This document shows positions 50,990-59,856 of a DNA stretch of 64,000 nucleotides, one piece after another (the first letter of the stretch is position 1; each line of letters opens with the position of its first letter). Under the pieces are notes generated by a model. The model had not been told where the DNA came from, made no database searches, and was given only the letters and a program-made list of their open reading frames with translations. Both the position numbers and the translations under genes were made by a program. Source of the stretch: Bacillus_I endophytica_A (GTDB taxonomy: Bacteria > Bacillota > Bacilli > Bacillales > Bacillaceae_H); NCBI RefSeq assembly GCF_026790145.1, contig NZ_JALAMS010000018.1, positions 62,001 to 126,000 of the forward strand, written 5' to 3'.

Positions 50990-51508
50990 TTAGAATGATT
51001 TTACGTTTCTTTTTTGTCTGATAAGCTCCCAGTATGTTCGTTCACCACTGTTGCTAGTATTACAGAACCCGCATTTTTCAAGCACTCTTGCTGATGCTTT
51101 ATTTTCTATCACACATTCAGCAACTATTTTATATATATTTTCCTGTGAAAAGAGCCATGAAATAAATGCTTTTACAACCTCACTTCCATACCCATATCCT
51201 CTGTAGTCTGTAACAACTCCGTACCCAATCTCAACATAACCCTTTTGACCAGGATACTCGTAACAGCTTATTTGTCCAACAAGCAGCCTTTGTTTCTTGT
51301 GTACAATGAATCTATTCCACTGTTGTTTAAAAGGATGATTAAGAACATCTAGAGCAATGATAGGAAGAAGAAGAGAGTAGTTTGCATTTGGCCACTGAGG
51401 AGAGATAGCATAAGGAAAAAGTTTTTCTAAATGTGAGCGACCTTTCAAAACTGCTTGAGCATAGGAACTTTTAAATGAGACGAGCTGCAAGCGCTCTGTT
51501 TCAATCAT
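50990..51508 (-). CDS. GNAT-family N-acetyltransferase (RimJ/RimL type)
   Basis: A 172-residue acetyltransferase. It starts IETERLQLVSF, and the acetyl-CoA loop reads GVVTDYRGYGYGSEVVKAF, with ENKASARVLEKCGF near the end. Such enzymes acetylate ribosomal N-termini, peptides or drugs; the target here is unknown. GGAGGAAATG spacing on the minus strand supports the start. Confidence 0.88.
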   Translation of the reverse strand: MIETERLQLVSFKSSYAQAVLKGRSHLEKLFPYAISPQWPNANYSLLLPIIALDVLNHPFKQQWNRFIVHKKQRLLVGQISCYEYPGQKGYVEIGYGVVTDYRGYGYGSEVVKAFISWLFSQENIYKIVAECVIENKASARVLEKCGFCNTSNSGERTYWELIRQKRNVKSF

Positions 51509-51655
51509 AACATTTCCTCCAGCTTGTTCATTCGCGAAATAACGAGAACCAACAGAACAAAAAAGTATTAAGCTCTTGTCTAAATATAAGGGGGAAGGTA
51601 AATGAAAACTATTTTAGATGTTCTAAGAAGAAAAAGAGGGATAAAAAACGTCCCT

Positions 51656-51859
51656 CTAGTGGTAAGTTGATCCGCCTAATTTTTGTTCAGCCATTTGAAT
51701 TAAGCGTTTTGTAATTTCTCCACCAACTGAACCGTTAGCGCGAGAAGTAGTATCAGCACCTAGTGTTACACCAAATTCAGAAGCAATTTCATGTTTCATT
51801 TGTTCAATAGCAAGTCTTGCTTCATCACGAAGTAAATCATTTGAACGATTGTTAGCCAT
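51656..51859 (-). CDS. Alpha/beta-type small acid-soluble spore protein (SASP)
   Basis: A 67-residue SASP. The conserved EIASEFGV is the germination-protease cleavage site, and the second conserved block ANGSVGGEITKRLIQMAEQ is present. SASPs coat spore DNA and protect it from UV; they are made only in the forespore under sigma-G. This gene is the clearest evidence that the organism forms endospores. AAGGAGGTGATC lies upstream of ATG 51859. Hydrophilic start MANNRSNDLLRDEA is typical. Confidence 0.96.
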   Translation of the reverse strand: MANNRSNDLLRDEARLAIEQMKHEIASEFGVTLGADTTSRANGSVGGEITKRLIQMAEQKLGGSTYH

Positions 51860-51937
51860 AAAGATCACCTCCTTTTTTATATAATTTCACCATTTTTTAG
51901 AAATATGTATAAAAGAAAATTTTTTTTTGTGGATTAT

Positions 51938-51977
51938 GATAAATCTCAATGTAGGATAGGAGATTTATCGTTATAAT
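51938..51977 (+). promoter_or_regulatory. Inverted repeat over the promoter of the GloA2-like gene
   Basis: GATAAATCTC (51938-51947) and GAGATTTATC (51960-51969) flank the expected -35 of TATAAT (51972-51977). It may be an operator. Confidence 0.5.
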
Positions 51978-52003
51978 GAAAGAAAAAAAGAGAGAGGAAA
52001 CAT

Positions 52004-52396
52004 ATGAATATTAAAGGAATTCATCATGCAGCCATTATTTGCTCAGACTATGAAAAATCTAAGGATTTTTATATGAATGTGTTAGGATGTGAAATGATTC
52101 ATGAAAGCTATCGGGAGGAGAGAGACTCTTTTAAATTAGACTTAGCAATAGGAAAAAAGGATAGAATTGAACTGTTCTCTTTTCAGAATGCGCCAGAGCG
52201 TCCAAACTATCCTGAGGCAAGAGGATTACGTCATCTTGCTTTTGAAGTGGAAAACTTACAAACTTGTATAAAACATTTAAACAAACATGGCGTTCAAACG
52301 GAACCTGTAAGAGTGGATGAAATTACAAATAAACGATTTACTTTTTTCAAAGATCCGGATGGATTACCGCTTGAGCTTTATGAAGAAGTTTTATAA
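52004..52396 (+). CDS. GloA2-like lactoylglutathione-lyase-related VOC protein
   Basis: A 130-residue VOC protein like YaeR/GloA2. Motifs IKGIHHAAIICSDYEKSKDFY, EARGLRHLAFEVENL and PDGLPLELYE give His, His and Glu metal ligands. Probable role in methylglyoxal or related aldehyde detoxification, unproven. Its 3' end overlaps the convergent DUF523 gene by six bases. AGAGAGGAAA precedes the ATG. Confidence 0.88.
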   Translation: MNIKGIHHAAIICSDYEKSKDFYMNVLGCEMIHESYREERDSFKLDLAIGKKDRIELFSFQNAPERPNYPEARGLRHLAFEVENLQTCIKHLNKHGVQTEPVRVDEITNKRFTFFKDPDGLPLELYEEVL

Positions 52397-52852
52397 GTAG
52401 TAAAGATCTTCTTCACTTAGCACGATAATACCCGCTTTGCTTAATAGAGCACTTGTTACACCTTCTCCTTGTATTCTCTCGCCGGTGAACGTTCCGTTGT
52501 ATATAGATTTGCTTCCACATGATGGACTAAACTGTTTTAAGACAACATGAGTTACCTGGAGTTTTAAGGCCATTTCTAGTGTTTTATAAGCACCTTTTAC
52601 ATAGAGATCTGTCACATCTCTTCCTGACTTTTCAATAACTTTTGCGTCTCCAGCCAAAACGTCTTTACCAGTTCCACCAACAATTTCTGCAGATTGTCGG
52701 GGTGTGGAAAATCCACCTAGGAGTTCAGGACAGACGGTAACCGCTTTTTTTTCTTCTACTAAAGAACGTATTTTCTCTTTTAAACGATGAGTGCCGTCAT
52801 ACCGGCACTCTATACCTGCTAAACATGAACTAACTAAAATCAAGAACAACAC
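52391..52852 (-). CDS. DUF523 family protein
   Basis: About 153 residues of the DUF523 family (YbbK-like). It carries ILVSSCLAGIECRYDGTH at the start, CPELLGGFSTPR in the middle, and the conserved FSPSCGSKSIYNGTF with Cys residues that suggest a metal or sulfur role. Function unknown. Several in-frame starts exist (GTG 52858, GTG 52852, TTG 52849); GTG 52852 has GAGGAG nine bases upstream. Confidence 0.82.
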   Translation of the reverse strand: MLFLILVSSCLAGIECRYDGTHRLKEKIRSLVEEKKAVTVCPELLGGFSTPRQSAEIVGGTGKDVLAGDAKVIEKSGRDVTDLYVKGAYKTLEMALKLQVTHVVLKQFSPSCGSKSIYNGTFTGERIQGEGVTSALLSKAGIIVLSEEDLYYL

Positions 52853-52984
52853 CTGCACTTTCTCCTCTGGTAGTCAAAGTATAAAATGAGATGGAAAAAA
52901 CAAGAGGATTTCCAAAAAAGTTGGAAGGTATAGCGAAAAATAAGAAAGGCTAAAAGAGGACGTATAGGTAACAGTTAAAATCCA

Positions 52985-53389
52985 TTATACAGAAGCTTCA
53001 GCATAGATTTCGTGTGATAAGGTCATATAAAGATCTTCAAGTTCTTTATGATATTGACGAGTATGATGCATTGTATCCTCAACTGCAAATGAATCCAAAA
53101 ACTCATGATCAAACATTTCAAATTTTTGAATAAACGCTTCAAGCAACCTTTTGTTCTTTTCAGAAAGGAAGTAATAATATGTATCTTCTATTGTTTCCTT
53201 AAGTCGATATGCTCTACTTAATAGTTCGAGAGCAACTTGTCTGCTTGAAATAGATACAGCGGATGGATAGAGATGATTATACGAAATTTTCAAGTAGTAT
53301 AAAGCATCTGCAGAGAGAGACATAAGCTTAGCGAGCTTGTTACGCAACGCCTTCACTTTACAATCTTTCACTTCGCCATTTTCTGTCAA
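52985..53389 (-). CDS. Hypothetical helical protein
   Basis: A 134-residue protein predicted to be nearly all helical (LRNKLAKLMSLSADALYYLK, then LELLSRAYRLKETIEDTYYYF, then LLEAFIQKFEMFDHEFLDSF). No family recognised. TTG start with AAGGAGGAATCT upstream on the minus strand. Confidence 0.65.
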   Translation of the reverse strand: MTENGEVKDCKVKALRNKLAKLMSLSADALYYLKISYNHLYPSAVSISSRQVALELLSRAYRLKETIEDTYYYFLSEKNKRLLEAFIQKFEMFDHEFLDSFAVEDTMHHTRQYHKELEDLYMTLSHEIYAEASV

Positions 53390-53506
53390 CTAAGATTCCT
53401 CCTTATAAATATTTCTTCCCTTATCTCATTCGACACGGCGTCTAAAAACCCTTTTAATATTCAGAAGATTGTGCAGTGTTTAATTAGGAAAAGAGTGGAA
53501 AAAACG

Positions 53507-53543
53507 AATGGTACTAAAAAAACTTTTATGGTACCATTAGTTT
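53507..53543 (+). promoter_or_regulatory. TetR-type operator before the SMR operon
   Basis: AATGGTAC (53507-53514) and GTACCATT (53531-53538) form an inverted repeat, and ATGGTACCAT (53528-53537) is itself palindromic with AAACT / AGTTT flanks. It lies 16 bp before the TetR start. Confidence 0.6.
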
Positions 53544-53558
53544 TAGGAGGTGGAAAAT

Positions 53559-54104
53559 ATGGAAAATAGAATAATGGAGGAAGCAACAAAACTTTTAAAA
53601 TTAAAAGGAGTAAAATTTACAATGAATGAGCTTGCTACTGAACTATCTGTAAGCAAGCGAACGTTATATGAACATTTTCCTTCTAAAAACCATCTTATCA
53701 ATAAGATTGTGGACTGCTTTTTGGCGGAAATAAAAGTAAAGGAGGAGAAAATAGCGTTAGATACAACACTTCCTCTCATAGAGAAAATCAAACTGTTACT
53801 TGTTTGCGTTCCAGCAGAAGGGGAAGCAATGGATGCAAGACTCCTTCTTGAACTAAAAAGGTATCACTATGATCAATGGGAAAAAGTTCATCTATTTTTA
53901 AAAGAAGAGTGGAACATCATAACACATTTATTAGAACAAGCAAAAGATGAAGGAATTCTTAAGGACATATCGATTCCGCTTTTTATTGAAATGTACATTG
54001 GAGCTTTTAATAATGCTTATACTTCCTTGCACGAACATAATCTTACGCTAGGGGAGCTTCTTCAACAGATTGTGGAGATTTTAATGAACGGAATTAAAGC
54101 TTAG
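53559..54104 (+). CDS. TetR-family regulator of the SMR efflux operon (YvaF-like)
   Basis: A 181-residue TetR protein with MNELATELSVSKRTLYEHFPSK (about residues 25-46) as helix-turn-helix. It begins a three-gene operon with an SMR pump and a DUF5360 protein, the same set as yvaF, yvaE, yvaD in B. subtilis. ATG 53559 has AGGAGG eight bases upstream; GTG 53550 overlaps that site. Confidence 0.9.
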   Translation: MENRIMEEATKLLKLKGVKFTMNELATELSVSKRTLYEHFPSKNHLINKIVDCFLAEIKVKEEKIALDTTLPLIEKIKLLLVCVPAEGEAMDARLLLELKRYHYDQWEKVHLFLKEEWNIITHLLEQAKDEGILKDISIPLFIEMYIGAFNNAYTSLHEHNLTLGELLQQIVEILMNGIKA

Positions 54105-54113
54105 GAGGAGAGA

Positions 54114-54476
54114 ATGTTGCATTGGATATATTTAAGTATAGCGATTATTTTGGAGCTCGCAGGAACTGTAACAATGAAACTAACAAATGGGTTAGAGAAA
54201 TGGGGGCTTAGCCTCCTTATGCTCTTATTTTATGGAGGAAGTCTTACTTTTTTAACACTTGCCTTAAAAAACATAGAAATTTCAATTGCTTATGCTATTT
54301 GGTCTGGAATGGGGATTGTCCTTATTACAGGGGTCGGCTTTCTATATTTTAAAGAAGAAATAAGCATAGTAAAAGTTATCGCTATTCTTTTTATTTTGAT
54401 TGGAGTCATAACGCTAAACATCACATCAAGCGAGCATGAAGCTTATAAAGATGAGAAAGTTGTGGAAAACAGATGA
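54114..54476 (+). CDS. Small multidrug resistance (SMR) family transporter (YvaE-like)
   Basis: A 120-residue, four-helix SMR protein. Glu14 in IAIILELAGTVTMKLT is the essential proton/drug carboxylate. IAYAIWSGMGIVLITGVGFL is the conserved Trp/Gly segment. It exports quaternary cations or similar compounds as a dimer. AGGAGGAG precedes the ATG; the stop overlaps the next start by ATGA. The C-terminal tail (SSEHEAYKDEKVVENR) is longer than in EmrE. Confidence 0.93.
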   Translation: MLHWIYLSIAIILELAGTVTMKLTNGLEKWGLSLLMLLFYGGSLTFLTLALKNIEISIAYAIWSGMGIVLITGVGFLYFKEEISIVKVIAILFILIGVITLNITSSEHEAYKDEKVVENR

Positions 54477-54865
54477 GATCTCTTCCTTATTTTTTTCTCG
54501 TTACAGATATCGGTTTTGTTCTTTATTGGTTGCTCGCGTTTTTTAATTTGATTCCTCTTCACTATGCATTCAAAGATTACGAGAATCCCATTCTTGTAGC
54601 ATGGAATTGGTCGTTCTTTCCACTAGATATCCTTATTTCAATTACGGGGTTTATAAGCTTAGCTCTATATAGAAGAAACAATAGGAAATGGGAAGCTTTT
54701 GCTTTTTGTTCTCTTCTTCTTACTTTTTGTGCAGGACTTATGGCACTTAGCTTTTGGAGTGTAAGAAAAGACTTTGACATCATGTGGTGGGGAGTGAATT
54801 TGTTTTTGCTCATTTATCCATGTTTCTTCCTCAAAAGCATGTTCATTTTAAGGAGAAGAAGTTAA
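54473..54865 (+). CDS. DUF5360 membrane protein (YvaD-like)
   Basis: A 130-residue protein with four helices (FLVTDIGFVLYWLLAFFNLI, WSFFPLDILISITGFISLAL, FAFCSLLLTFCAGLMALSFW and WWGVNLFLLIYPCFFLKSM). It matches the DUF5360/YvaD pattern and is translationally coupled to the SMR gene. Role unknown. Its 3' end overlaps the convergent hydrolase gene by four bases. Confidence 0.82.
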   Translation: MRSLPYFFLVTDIGFVLYWLLAFFNLIPLHYAFKDYENPILVAWNWSFFPLDILISITGFISLALYRRNNRKWEAFAFCSLLLTFCAGLMALSFWSVRKDFDIMWWGVNLFLLIYPCFFLKSMFILRRRS

Positions 54866-55524
54866 AATTCCTGCTTTTGAATGTCTTGAAAAGTTAGAGG
54901 ACCACCGTGGCCAACATAGATTTTACTTGGTTTCTCATGAATCAAACGTTGAATACTTTTTTGAACAGCATCCATATTATGAGCAAAGTAATGGTGTCTC
55001 GGTTTATGAGGAAGAAAAAGGCCACCAATGTGTCCATCCATTAAAAAATCCCCTATAATCATTTCCTTATTTTTTAAAATAACAGAGAGGAAACCGTCTG
55101 TATGACCAGGAGTATGAACAACTTTTCCATTTACACCAAAAGGCTTAAGTGAAAGCGTAGTATCTATCATAATATCAGGCGATGTTCCTTTAATTTTACC
55201 GTGCAAAAATGGTTTGATAAGGGCTCCCCGTTTTCGGGTCGGCTTTAAATAGGAGTCTTGTCCTTTTTCTAAGGTGCCTACATCTTTTCTGTGAATGGCT
55301 ACGGGTGCATTAAATACGCTCTTTATCTCATTGATATTACCAAAATGATCAAGATGATCATGTGTTAAAAGAATAAGGGATACGCTGTTTTTCGTTACGC
55401 CAAGTTTGTAGAGAGATTGAAGTAAAAAAGTGCTTTTCTTAGGGGCCCCTGTATCAACGATAATTGTTTTTTCTTCTTGAATGACGAACACGTTTGCTCG
55501 CCCAACTTTTAATGAATGAATCAT
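54862..55524 (-). CDS. Metallo-beta-lactamase-fold hydrolase
   Basis: A 220-residue MBL-fold protein. LILLTHDHLDHFGN is the HxHxDH motif, VVHTPGHTDGF supplies the next His, and IGDFLMDGHIGG the bridging Asp; a late GHGGP gives the last His. It resembles glyoxalase II-like or YmaE/YflN-type hydrolases. ATG 55524 has AAGGAGCG upstream; the frame extends further upstream but without a ribosome site and with atypical residues. Confidence 0.87.
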   Translation of the reverse strand: MIHSLKVGRANVFVIQEEKTIIVDTGAPKKSTFLLQSLYKLGVTKNSVSLILLTHDHLDHFGNINEIKSVFNAPVAIHRKDVGTLEKGQDSYLKPTRKRGALIKPFLHGKIKGTSPDIMIDTTLSLKPFGVNGKVVHTPGHTDGFLSVILKNKEMIIGDFLMDGHIGGLFLPHKPRHHYFAHNMDAVQKSIQRLIHEKPSKIYVGHGGPLTFQDIQKQEF

Positions 55525-55632
55525 CTTTACGCTCCTTTTTAAATGTATTAAAAAATGTGAAGTCAAATAGCATGAATTACCTTCTTCTTTTTGGCATAAT
55601 AGGGAAAGACAATAAAAAGGGGGAGGATGAAT

Positions 55633-56976
55633 ATGGCACGGTATGACTTTACAGAGGGAAATATATTTAAGCAAATGTTATGGTTCTCAACCCCCATTTT
55701 ACTAACAAACTTGCTTCAGACGTCTTATCAGTTTATTGATAGTTTGTGGGTTGGTAATTTGCTAGGGGCTCAGGCGCTTGGAGCTGTTGCAGTATCAGGT
55801 ACCGTGATTTTTACGATCTTATCATTTGTCATAGGTGTAAATAATGCTTCATTAACCATTTTATCTCAGCAAAAAGGGAAAGGAAATGAAGAAGGCTTAA
55901 AAAACTATTTAAATGCCTTTGTTGTTACGCTTACATGTTTAGCATTTGTGCTTGGAGTTGTTGGTTATTTCTTAGCTCATCCAATTTTAATGATGCTAGG
56001 AACGCCGCCATCAATGGTTGATGAAGCTACGTTATACTTAAAGATTAACTTTGTTGGTATTCTCTTTTTGTTTGGCTATAATTTTATCGCAACCGTTTTA
56101 CGAGCATTAGGAGATAGCCGAACACCATTAAAGTTTGTATGTATTGCGGTTCTTCTTAATACAGTGCTTGTGCCGTTGTTTATTATACAGTTTCATTTTG
56201 GAATAGAAGGAGCTGCATATGCAACCCTTATTTCACAAGCGTTTGCTTTTCTGTATGGACTAGCTTTAATGATTAGGAAAAAGCTTGCTCCATTCACAAA
56301 GCCAAGTTTACCTCAAAAGGAAGAAATACTGCTTATTTTAAAACTTGGCATTCCTGCAGGACTGCAAATGATGGTGATTTCTTCAGGAGTAATGGCCATT
56401 ATGAGCGTTGTGACAAGTTTTGGAGAGCATACTGTAGCTGGTTTTGGGGCAGCACAGCGTCTGGATTCGTTGCTAATGCTTCCAGCAATGGCTCTTGGTA
56501 CAGCTGTTAGCAGTATGGCTGGTCAAAACATAGGCGTTTCAAAGTGGGATCGAGTGCATAAAATTGCTCGGTATGGCGTTTTATACAACTTGGTCATCAT
56601 GCTTGTTGTTTCTGTTATCATTTTCTTCTTTGCTCATGAAGCTGTTAGTCTTTTTACAAATGACGAGAGTGCTATTAAGTTTGGCGGAGAGTACCTCCAA
56701 ATTATCGCCTTTTTTTATCCGCTCCTTGGGATTAATTTTATTTTAAACGGAGTTGTCCGGGCTTCGGGAGCTATGATTCAAATTTTACTTTTAAATGTTG
56801 TTTCCCTTTGGGTGCTACGCTATCCACTAACATATGGTTTATCGTCTTTTTTTGGAGAGATGGGCATTGGTCTTGGAATGGGCATTAGCTTTTTAATTAG
56901 CAGTATCGTTGTCTATTTCTATTACAGATACGGAAAATGGAAAGAAAAAGAACTTTTTAAAAAGAAGAAAATGTGA
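55633..56976 (+). CDS. MATE-family multidrug efflux transporter
   Basis: A 447-residue, 12-helix MATE transporter of the DinF/NorM group. Each half has the MatE signature: PILLTNLLQTSYQFIDSLWV in the first, PAGLQMMVISSGVMAIMSVV in the second; GALGDSRTP-like loop LRALGDSRTP is present. It should extrude cationic compounds with H+ or Na+. ATG 55633 has GGGGGAGG six bases upstream; ATG 55627 abuts that site. Confidence 0.92.
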   Translation: MARYDFTEGNIFKQMLWFSTPILLTNLLQTSYQFIDSLWVGNLLGAQALGAVAVSGTVIFTILSFVIGVNNASLTILSQQKGKGNEEGLKNYLNAFVVTLTCLAFVLGVVGYFLAHPILMMLGTPPSMVDEATLYLKINFVGILFLFGYNFIATVLRALGDSRTPLKFVCIAVLLNTVLVPLFIIQFHFGIEGAAYATLISQAFAFLYGLALMIRKKLAPFTKPSLPQKEEILLILKLGIPAGLQMMVISSGVMAIMSVVTSFGEHTVAGFGAAQRLDSLLMLPAMALGTAVSSMAGQNIGVSKWDRVHKIARYGVLYNLVIMLVVSVIIFFFAHEAVSLFTNDESAIKFGGEYLQIIAFFYPLLGINFILNGVVRASGAMIQILLLNVVSLWVLRYPLTYGLSSFFGEMGIGLGMGISFLISSIVVYFYYRYGKWKEKELFKKKKM

Positions 56977-57008
56977 AAAGAGAGCCACTCTTAGTGGCTC
57001 TCTTTTTT
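56977..57008. terminator. Bidirectional terminator between MATE and coaA genes
   Basis: Stem AGAGAGCCACT / AGTGGCTCTCT with a 2-3-nt loop and T-tract. Confidence 0.9.
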
Positions 57009-57942
57009 ATAGTTGCTTCATGCGGATTTTTTCTACTCCATGATCTTGTCCTTTACGAAGGATAAGATCTGCCCGATAGCGGGTTGGAAGAATATTCTCA
57101 TGAAGGTTCTTTTGGTTAATATCTTTCCAAATGTTTGTTGCTATGTTTGTTGCTTCTTTTTCAGAAAGGCCTGCATAGCGATGAAAATAAGAATCTGGGT
57201 TTTGAAAAGATGTTTGACAAAAGATTTTAAAACGTTCTACATACCAACGGAAAATATCAGATTCATCAGCATCTACATAAATCGAGAAATCAAAGAAATC
57301 AGACACGGAGAGCTGAGGAGTCTCAAAATTTTGCATTTGTTGGAGAACGTTAATGCCTTCCAAAATTAAAATGTCAGGCTGTGAAATATGAGTATATTCA
57401 TCTGGAACTCTATCATACAGCACATGTGAATAAAGGGGCGCATTCACATGTGGGTCTCCAGATTTTACAGCTGTTAAAAAATCAATTAAATATTTTGTAT
57501 CATAGCTTTCAGGAAAACCTTTGCGGTGCATGAGTCCTTTTTCTTCTAATACATGTTTAGGATATAAAAAGCCATCCGTTGTTACAAGATCAACGCGCGG
57601 ATGTTCAGGCCAGCGAGACAAAAGCGCCTGAATAACGCGTGCTGTTGTGCTTTTCCCAACGCCGACACTTCCGGCAATTCCGATAATGTAAGGTACTTTA
57701 CTACCTTGTTTACCAAGAAAGTCGTGTGTACCTTTGAAAAGCATTTGAGAAGCTTTTACATAAAGATTTAAAAGACGAGAAAGCGGTAAGTAAATGTTTG
57801 ATACTTCACGGACGGATAGTTTATCATTAATGCCTCGGAAGTTTTCGACTTCTTCATTTGTTAATGGAAAAGGTGTAACAGAACGAAGCTTAGACCATTC
57901 CTTTTCCGTGAACGTTATGTATGGAGAGTATGTTCCATTCAT
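57007..57942 (-). CDS. coaA: Pantothenate kinase, type I (CoaA)
   Basis: A 311-residue type I (bacterial) pantothenate kinase. Walker A is GIAGSVGVGKSTTAR; also VTTDGFLYPKHVLEEKGLM, RKGFPESYD, LYSHVLYD and the ILEGINVLQ segment, all characteristic. It phosphorylates pantothenate, the first step to coenzyme A, and is CoA-inhibited. Full length compared with the usual 310-320 residues. Monocistronic, leftward. GGGATTAAATC precedes the ATG, a modest ribosome site. Confidence 0.96.
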   Translation of the reverse strand: MNGTYSPYITFTEKEWSKLRSVTPFPLTNEEVENFRGINDKLSVREVSNIYLPLSRLLNLYVKASQMLFKGTHDFLGKQGSKVPYIIGIAGSVGVGKSTTARVIQALLSRWPEHPRVDLVTTDGFLYPKHVLEEKGLMHRKGFPESYDTKYLIDFLTAVKSGDPHVNAPLYSHVLYDRVPDEYTHISQPDILILEGINVLQQMQNFETPQLSVSDFFDFSIYVDADESDIFRWYVERFKIFCQTSFQNPDSYFHRYAGLSEKEATNIATNIWKDINQKNLHENILPTRYRADLILRKGQDHGVEKIRMKQL

Positions 57943-58157
57943 GATTTAATCCCTTCTCTACTACTAATAATGTAATTATAAAAACTATAGCACATAAAAA
58001 AGAAGATGAATAGAGGAGAAAGAAAACGTATACAAAATTCAATGAATCTTTCTAGTATTTATCTTCCTTTTTTGTTCATCCATAATTTTTATTTAGTCGA
58101 TTTTATTGAAACCAACAAAGTGAAGAAAACGTATAAAAACAGAGGAGGGGAAGCTCG

Positions 58158-58382
58158 TTGCTTTTTTTATCTCTGGTGTTTCTTACTTTTACAATGGTTT
58201 TTATTTTGATTATTTTGGTTGCATGCTACAAATTTTTTATTTTAAAACGTACGGTTTCTAAAAGCCACTATACGCCATTTGATTATATTACAGGACAAAA
58301 TACTGTCGAATTTCATGAAGAAGAAAATAATAGGGAAGAAGATAATGATAATGGAGAAAAATTAAAAAAAGTTCGCTATTAG
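58158..58382 (+). CDS. DUF3951-like small membrane protein
   Basis: A 74-residue protein with one N-terminal helix (LVFLTFTMVFILIILVACY), then KFFILKRTVSKSHYTPFDYI and an acidic tail. The TPFDYITGQ segment fits DUF3951 proteins of Bacillus. TTG start with GAGGAGGGGAAG upstream. Function unknown. Confidence 0.72.
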   Translation: MLFLSLVFLTFTMVFILIILVACYKFFILKRTVSKSHYTPFDYITGQNTVEFHEEENNREEDNDNGEKLKKVRY

Positions 58383-58436
58383 AGGTGTATTCCATCAAAA
58401 GCTTAGAGAGACTTTTGATGAAATACAGCGCCTCTT
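58382..58436. terminator. Hairpin between convergent genes
   Basis: AGAGG-TGTATT-CATCAAAAG pairs with CTTTTGATG-AATACA-CCTCT in an interrupted long stem. Confidence 0.7.
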
Positions 58437-58443
58437 TGTGAAA

Positions 58444-59388
58444 TTAGTAGCCTTTTTCATAGTCCACTGTATTAATAGAAGGTGTTTTTCCACTGAGATA
58501 GTCTTTTACATTCGGAAGAAAAATCTCTTCTACAACTCTCTTCGCATAATATTCAGTAGCGCCAGAAGTATGTGGAGTCACAATCACGTTTGGGAGCTCC
58601 CAAAGCGGACTGTTTTCTTCGAGTGGTTCTTGTTCAAAAACATCAAGTCCAGCTCCTGCAATTTCCGCGTTTTGTAAAGCGTGAATAAGTTCTCTTTCAT
58701 GAACAAGCTCACCTCTGCCAATATTCACAAGAAATGCGGAGTTTTTCATTTGTTTAAACTGCTCTTCACCGAACATTCCGTGCGTATCTTCAGTGAGAGG
58801 AAGTGTAATCACAACATAATCACAGTGAGGCAAGAAAGAAGAGAGATCTTTTGTTGTATACATTTCATCAATATACTTTTCTTCTTTACTTGAGTGGCGA
58901 AGACCTAGCGTTTTCATATTAAAAGCTTTCGCGATTTTAGCCGTTTCTTTACCAATGGCGCCCATTCCAATGATGCCAATCGTTTTCTCGTGAAGTTCTA
59001 AGCTCAATCCACTATTATGCCACTTTTTCTCAAGCTGATTTCTTACATATGTATGAATTTTTCTTGTTAAAGATAAAAGAAGTCCAAAAATAGTTTCTGA
59101 AATAGGATAAGCGTGAACGCCGCTTGCTGTAGAAAGTAAAACCTTCTTTTCTTTAAGTTGTGGAAGTGGAAGTGTATCAACACCAGCGCTCCAGCTTTGT
59201 AAAAAGCGAAGGTTCTTAAATTCTTCAACATTCATCTCTTTTCTCCAACCGAGCATAACTTCTGCTTTTTCCACGTAGTTTTTCCATTTGCTTTGGTCTT
59301 TTTCAATAATTACATGGAATCCTTCGGCAACTTCTTCAATTGCGGAACGGTATTCTTCGACATCGTGTACGATAAGCATTGTTTTCAT
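58444..59388 (-). CDS. D-2-hydroxyacid dehydrogenase (phosphoglycerate-dehydrogenase-like)
   Basis: A 314-residue D-isomer-specific 2-hydroxyacid dehydrogenase. NAD binding: GIIGMGAIGKETAKIAKAF; catalytic residues: Arg in VNIGRGELV, Glu in FEQEPLEENS, His in VTPHTSGAT. Likely reduces or oxidises a glyoxylate/hydroxypyruvate-like keto acid; the true substrate cannot be read. ATG 59388 is seven bases from AAGGAGG, so it is preferred over 59394. Confidence 0.9.
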   Translation of the reverse strand: MKTMLIVHDVEEYRSAIEEVAEGFHVIIEKDQSKWKNYVEKAEVMLGWRKEMNVEEFKNLRFLQSWSAGVDTLPLPQLKEKKVLLSTASGVHAYPISETIFGLLLSLTRKIHTYVRNQLEKKWHNSGLSLELHEKTIGIIGMGAIGKETAKIAKAFNMKTLGLRHSSKEEKYIDEMYTTKDLSSFLPHCDYVVITLPLTEDTHGMFGEEQFKQMKNSAFLVNIGRGELVHERELIHALQNAEIAGAGLDVFEQEPLEENSPLWELPNVIVTPHTSGATEYYAKRVVEEIFLPNVKDYLSGKTPSINTVDYEKGY

Positions 59389-59448
59389 ATTCATTCCTCC
59401 TTAGAGATAGTCTATCATAAAGCTCTTTTCAATCAGAATTTATAATAT

Positions 59449-59473
59449 GTTTGATTTTTTTTAGAGGGGGAAA
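59449..59473 (+). promoter_or_regulatory. Probable sigma-B promoter for the CsbD-like gene
   Basis: GTTTGA, 13 bp, GGGAAA matches the sigma-B consensus (GTTTaa, GGGWAW). CsbD is a classic sigma-B general-stress gene. Confidence 0.65.
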
Positions 59474-59511
59474 AGAAAAAGTAACAATTTAAGAAGGAGA
59501 AGGTGATGTAG

Positions 59512-59687
59512 ATGAGTAAAACAACGGACTTAGTGAAAAAGTGAAAAGTGCAGTGAATAAAGTAAAAGGAGAAACAAAAGATCAAGTCGGAAATGCCACG
59601 AATGATCGTCATATGCAGAATGAAGGTAAAAAAGATAAATTAAAAGGCGATGTTCAAAAAGAAATTGGAAAAGTAAAAGATCGCTAA
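59512..59687 (+). pseudogene. CsbD-like general stress protein gene, frameshifted
   Basis: ATG 59512 follows AAGGAGAAGGTG. The frame MSKTTDLVKK hits a TGA after ten codons. In the next frame the CsbD-like sequence is intact (GLSEKVKSAVNKVKGETKDQ, then EGKKDKLKGDVQKEIGKVKD) to TAA 59685-59687. One extra A in the run AAAA (59518-59521) would restore MSKNNGLSEKVKSAV. So either a one-base deletion has inactivated the gene or the run is misread. The rest of the unit is healthy: sigma-B promoter, ribosome site and terminator. Confidence 0.88.
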
Positions 59688-59722
59688 AATAAGCTCTTCT
59701 CTGAAGAGAAGAGCTTATTTTA
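59687..59722 (+). terminator. Terminator of the CsbD-like gene
   Basis: Long stem AAATAAGCTCTTCTCT / AGAGAAGAGCTTATTT with a short loop and T-tract. Confidence 0.9.
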
Positions 59723-59856
59723 TGTGAAAATGATTTAACAGAGGTATAGGTCTTTAGATAGAGGTGAAGAGGAAAAAGAGTCTTTTTTACTATCCAATAT
59801 CTTACTTTATCTCTTTATAATGGAAAGATAGAGTTGTATGGAAGGAAGGATAAGAT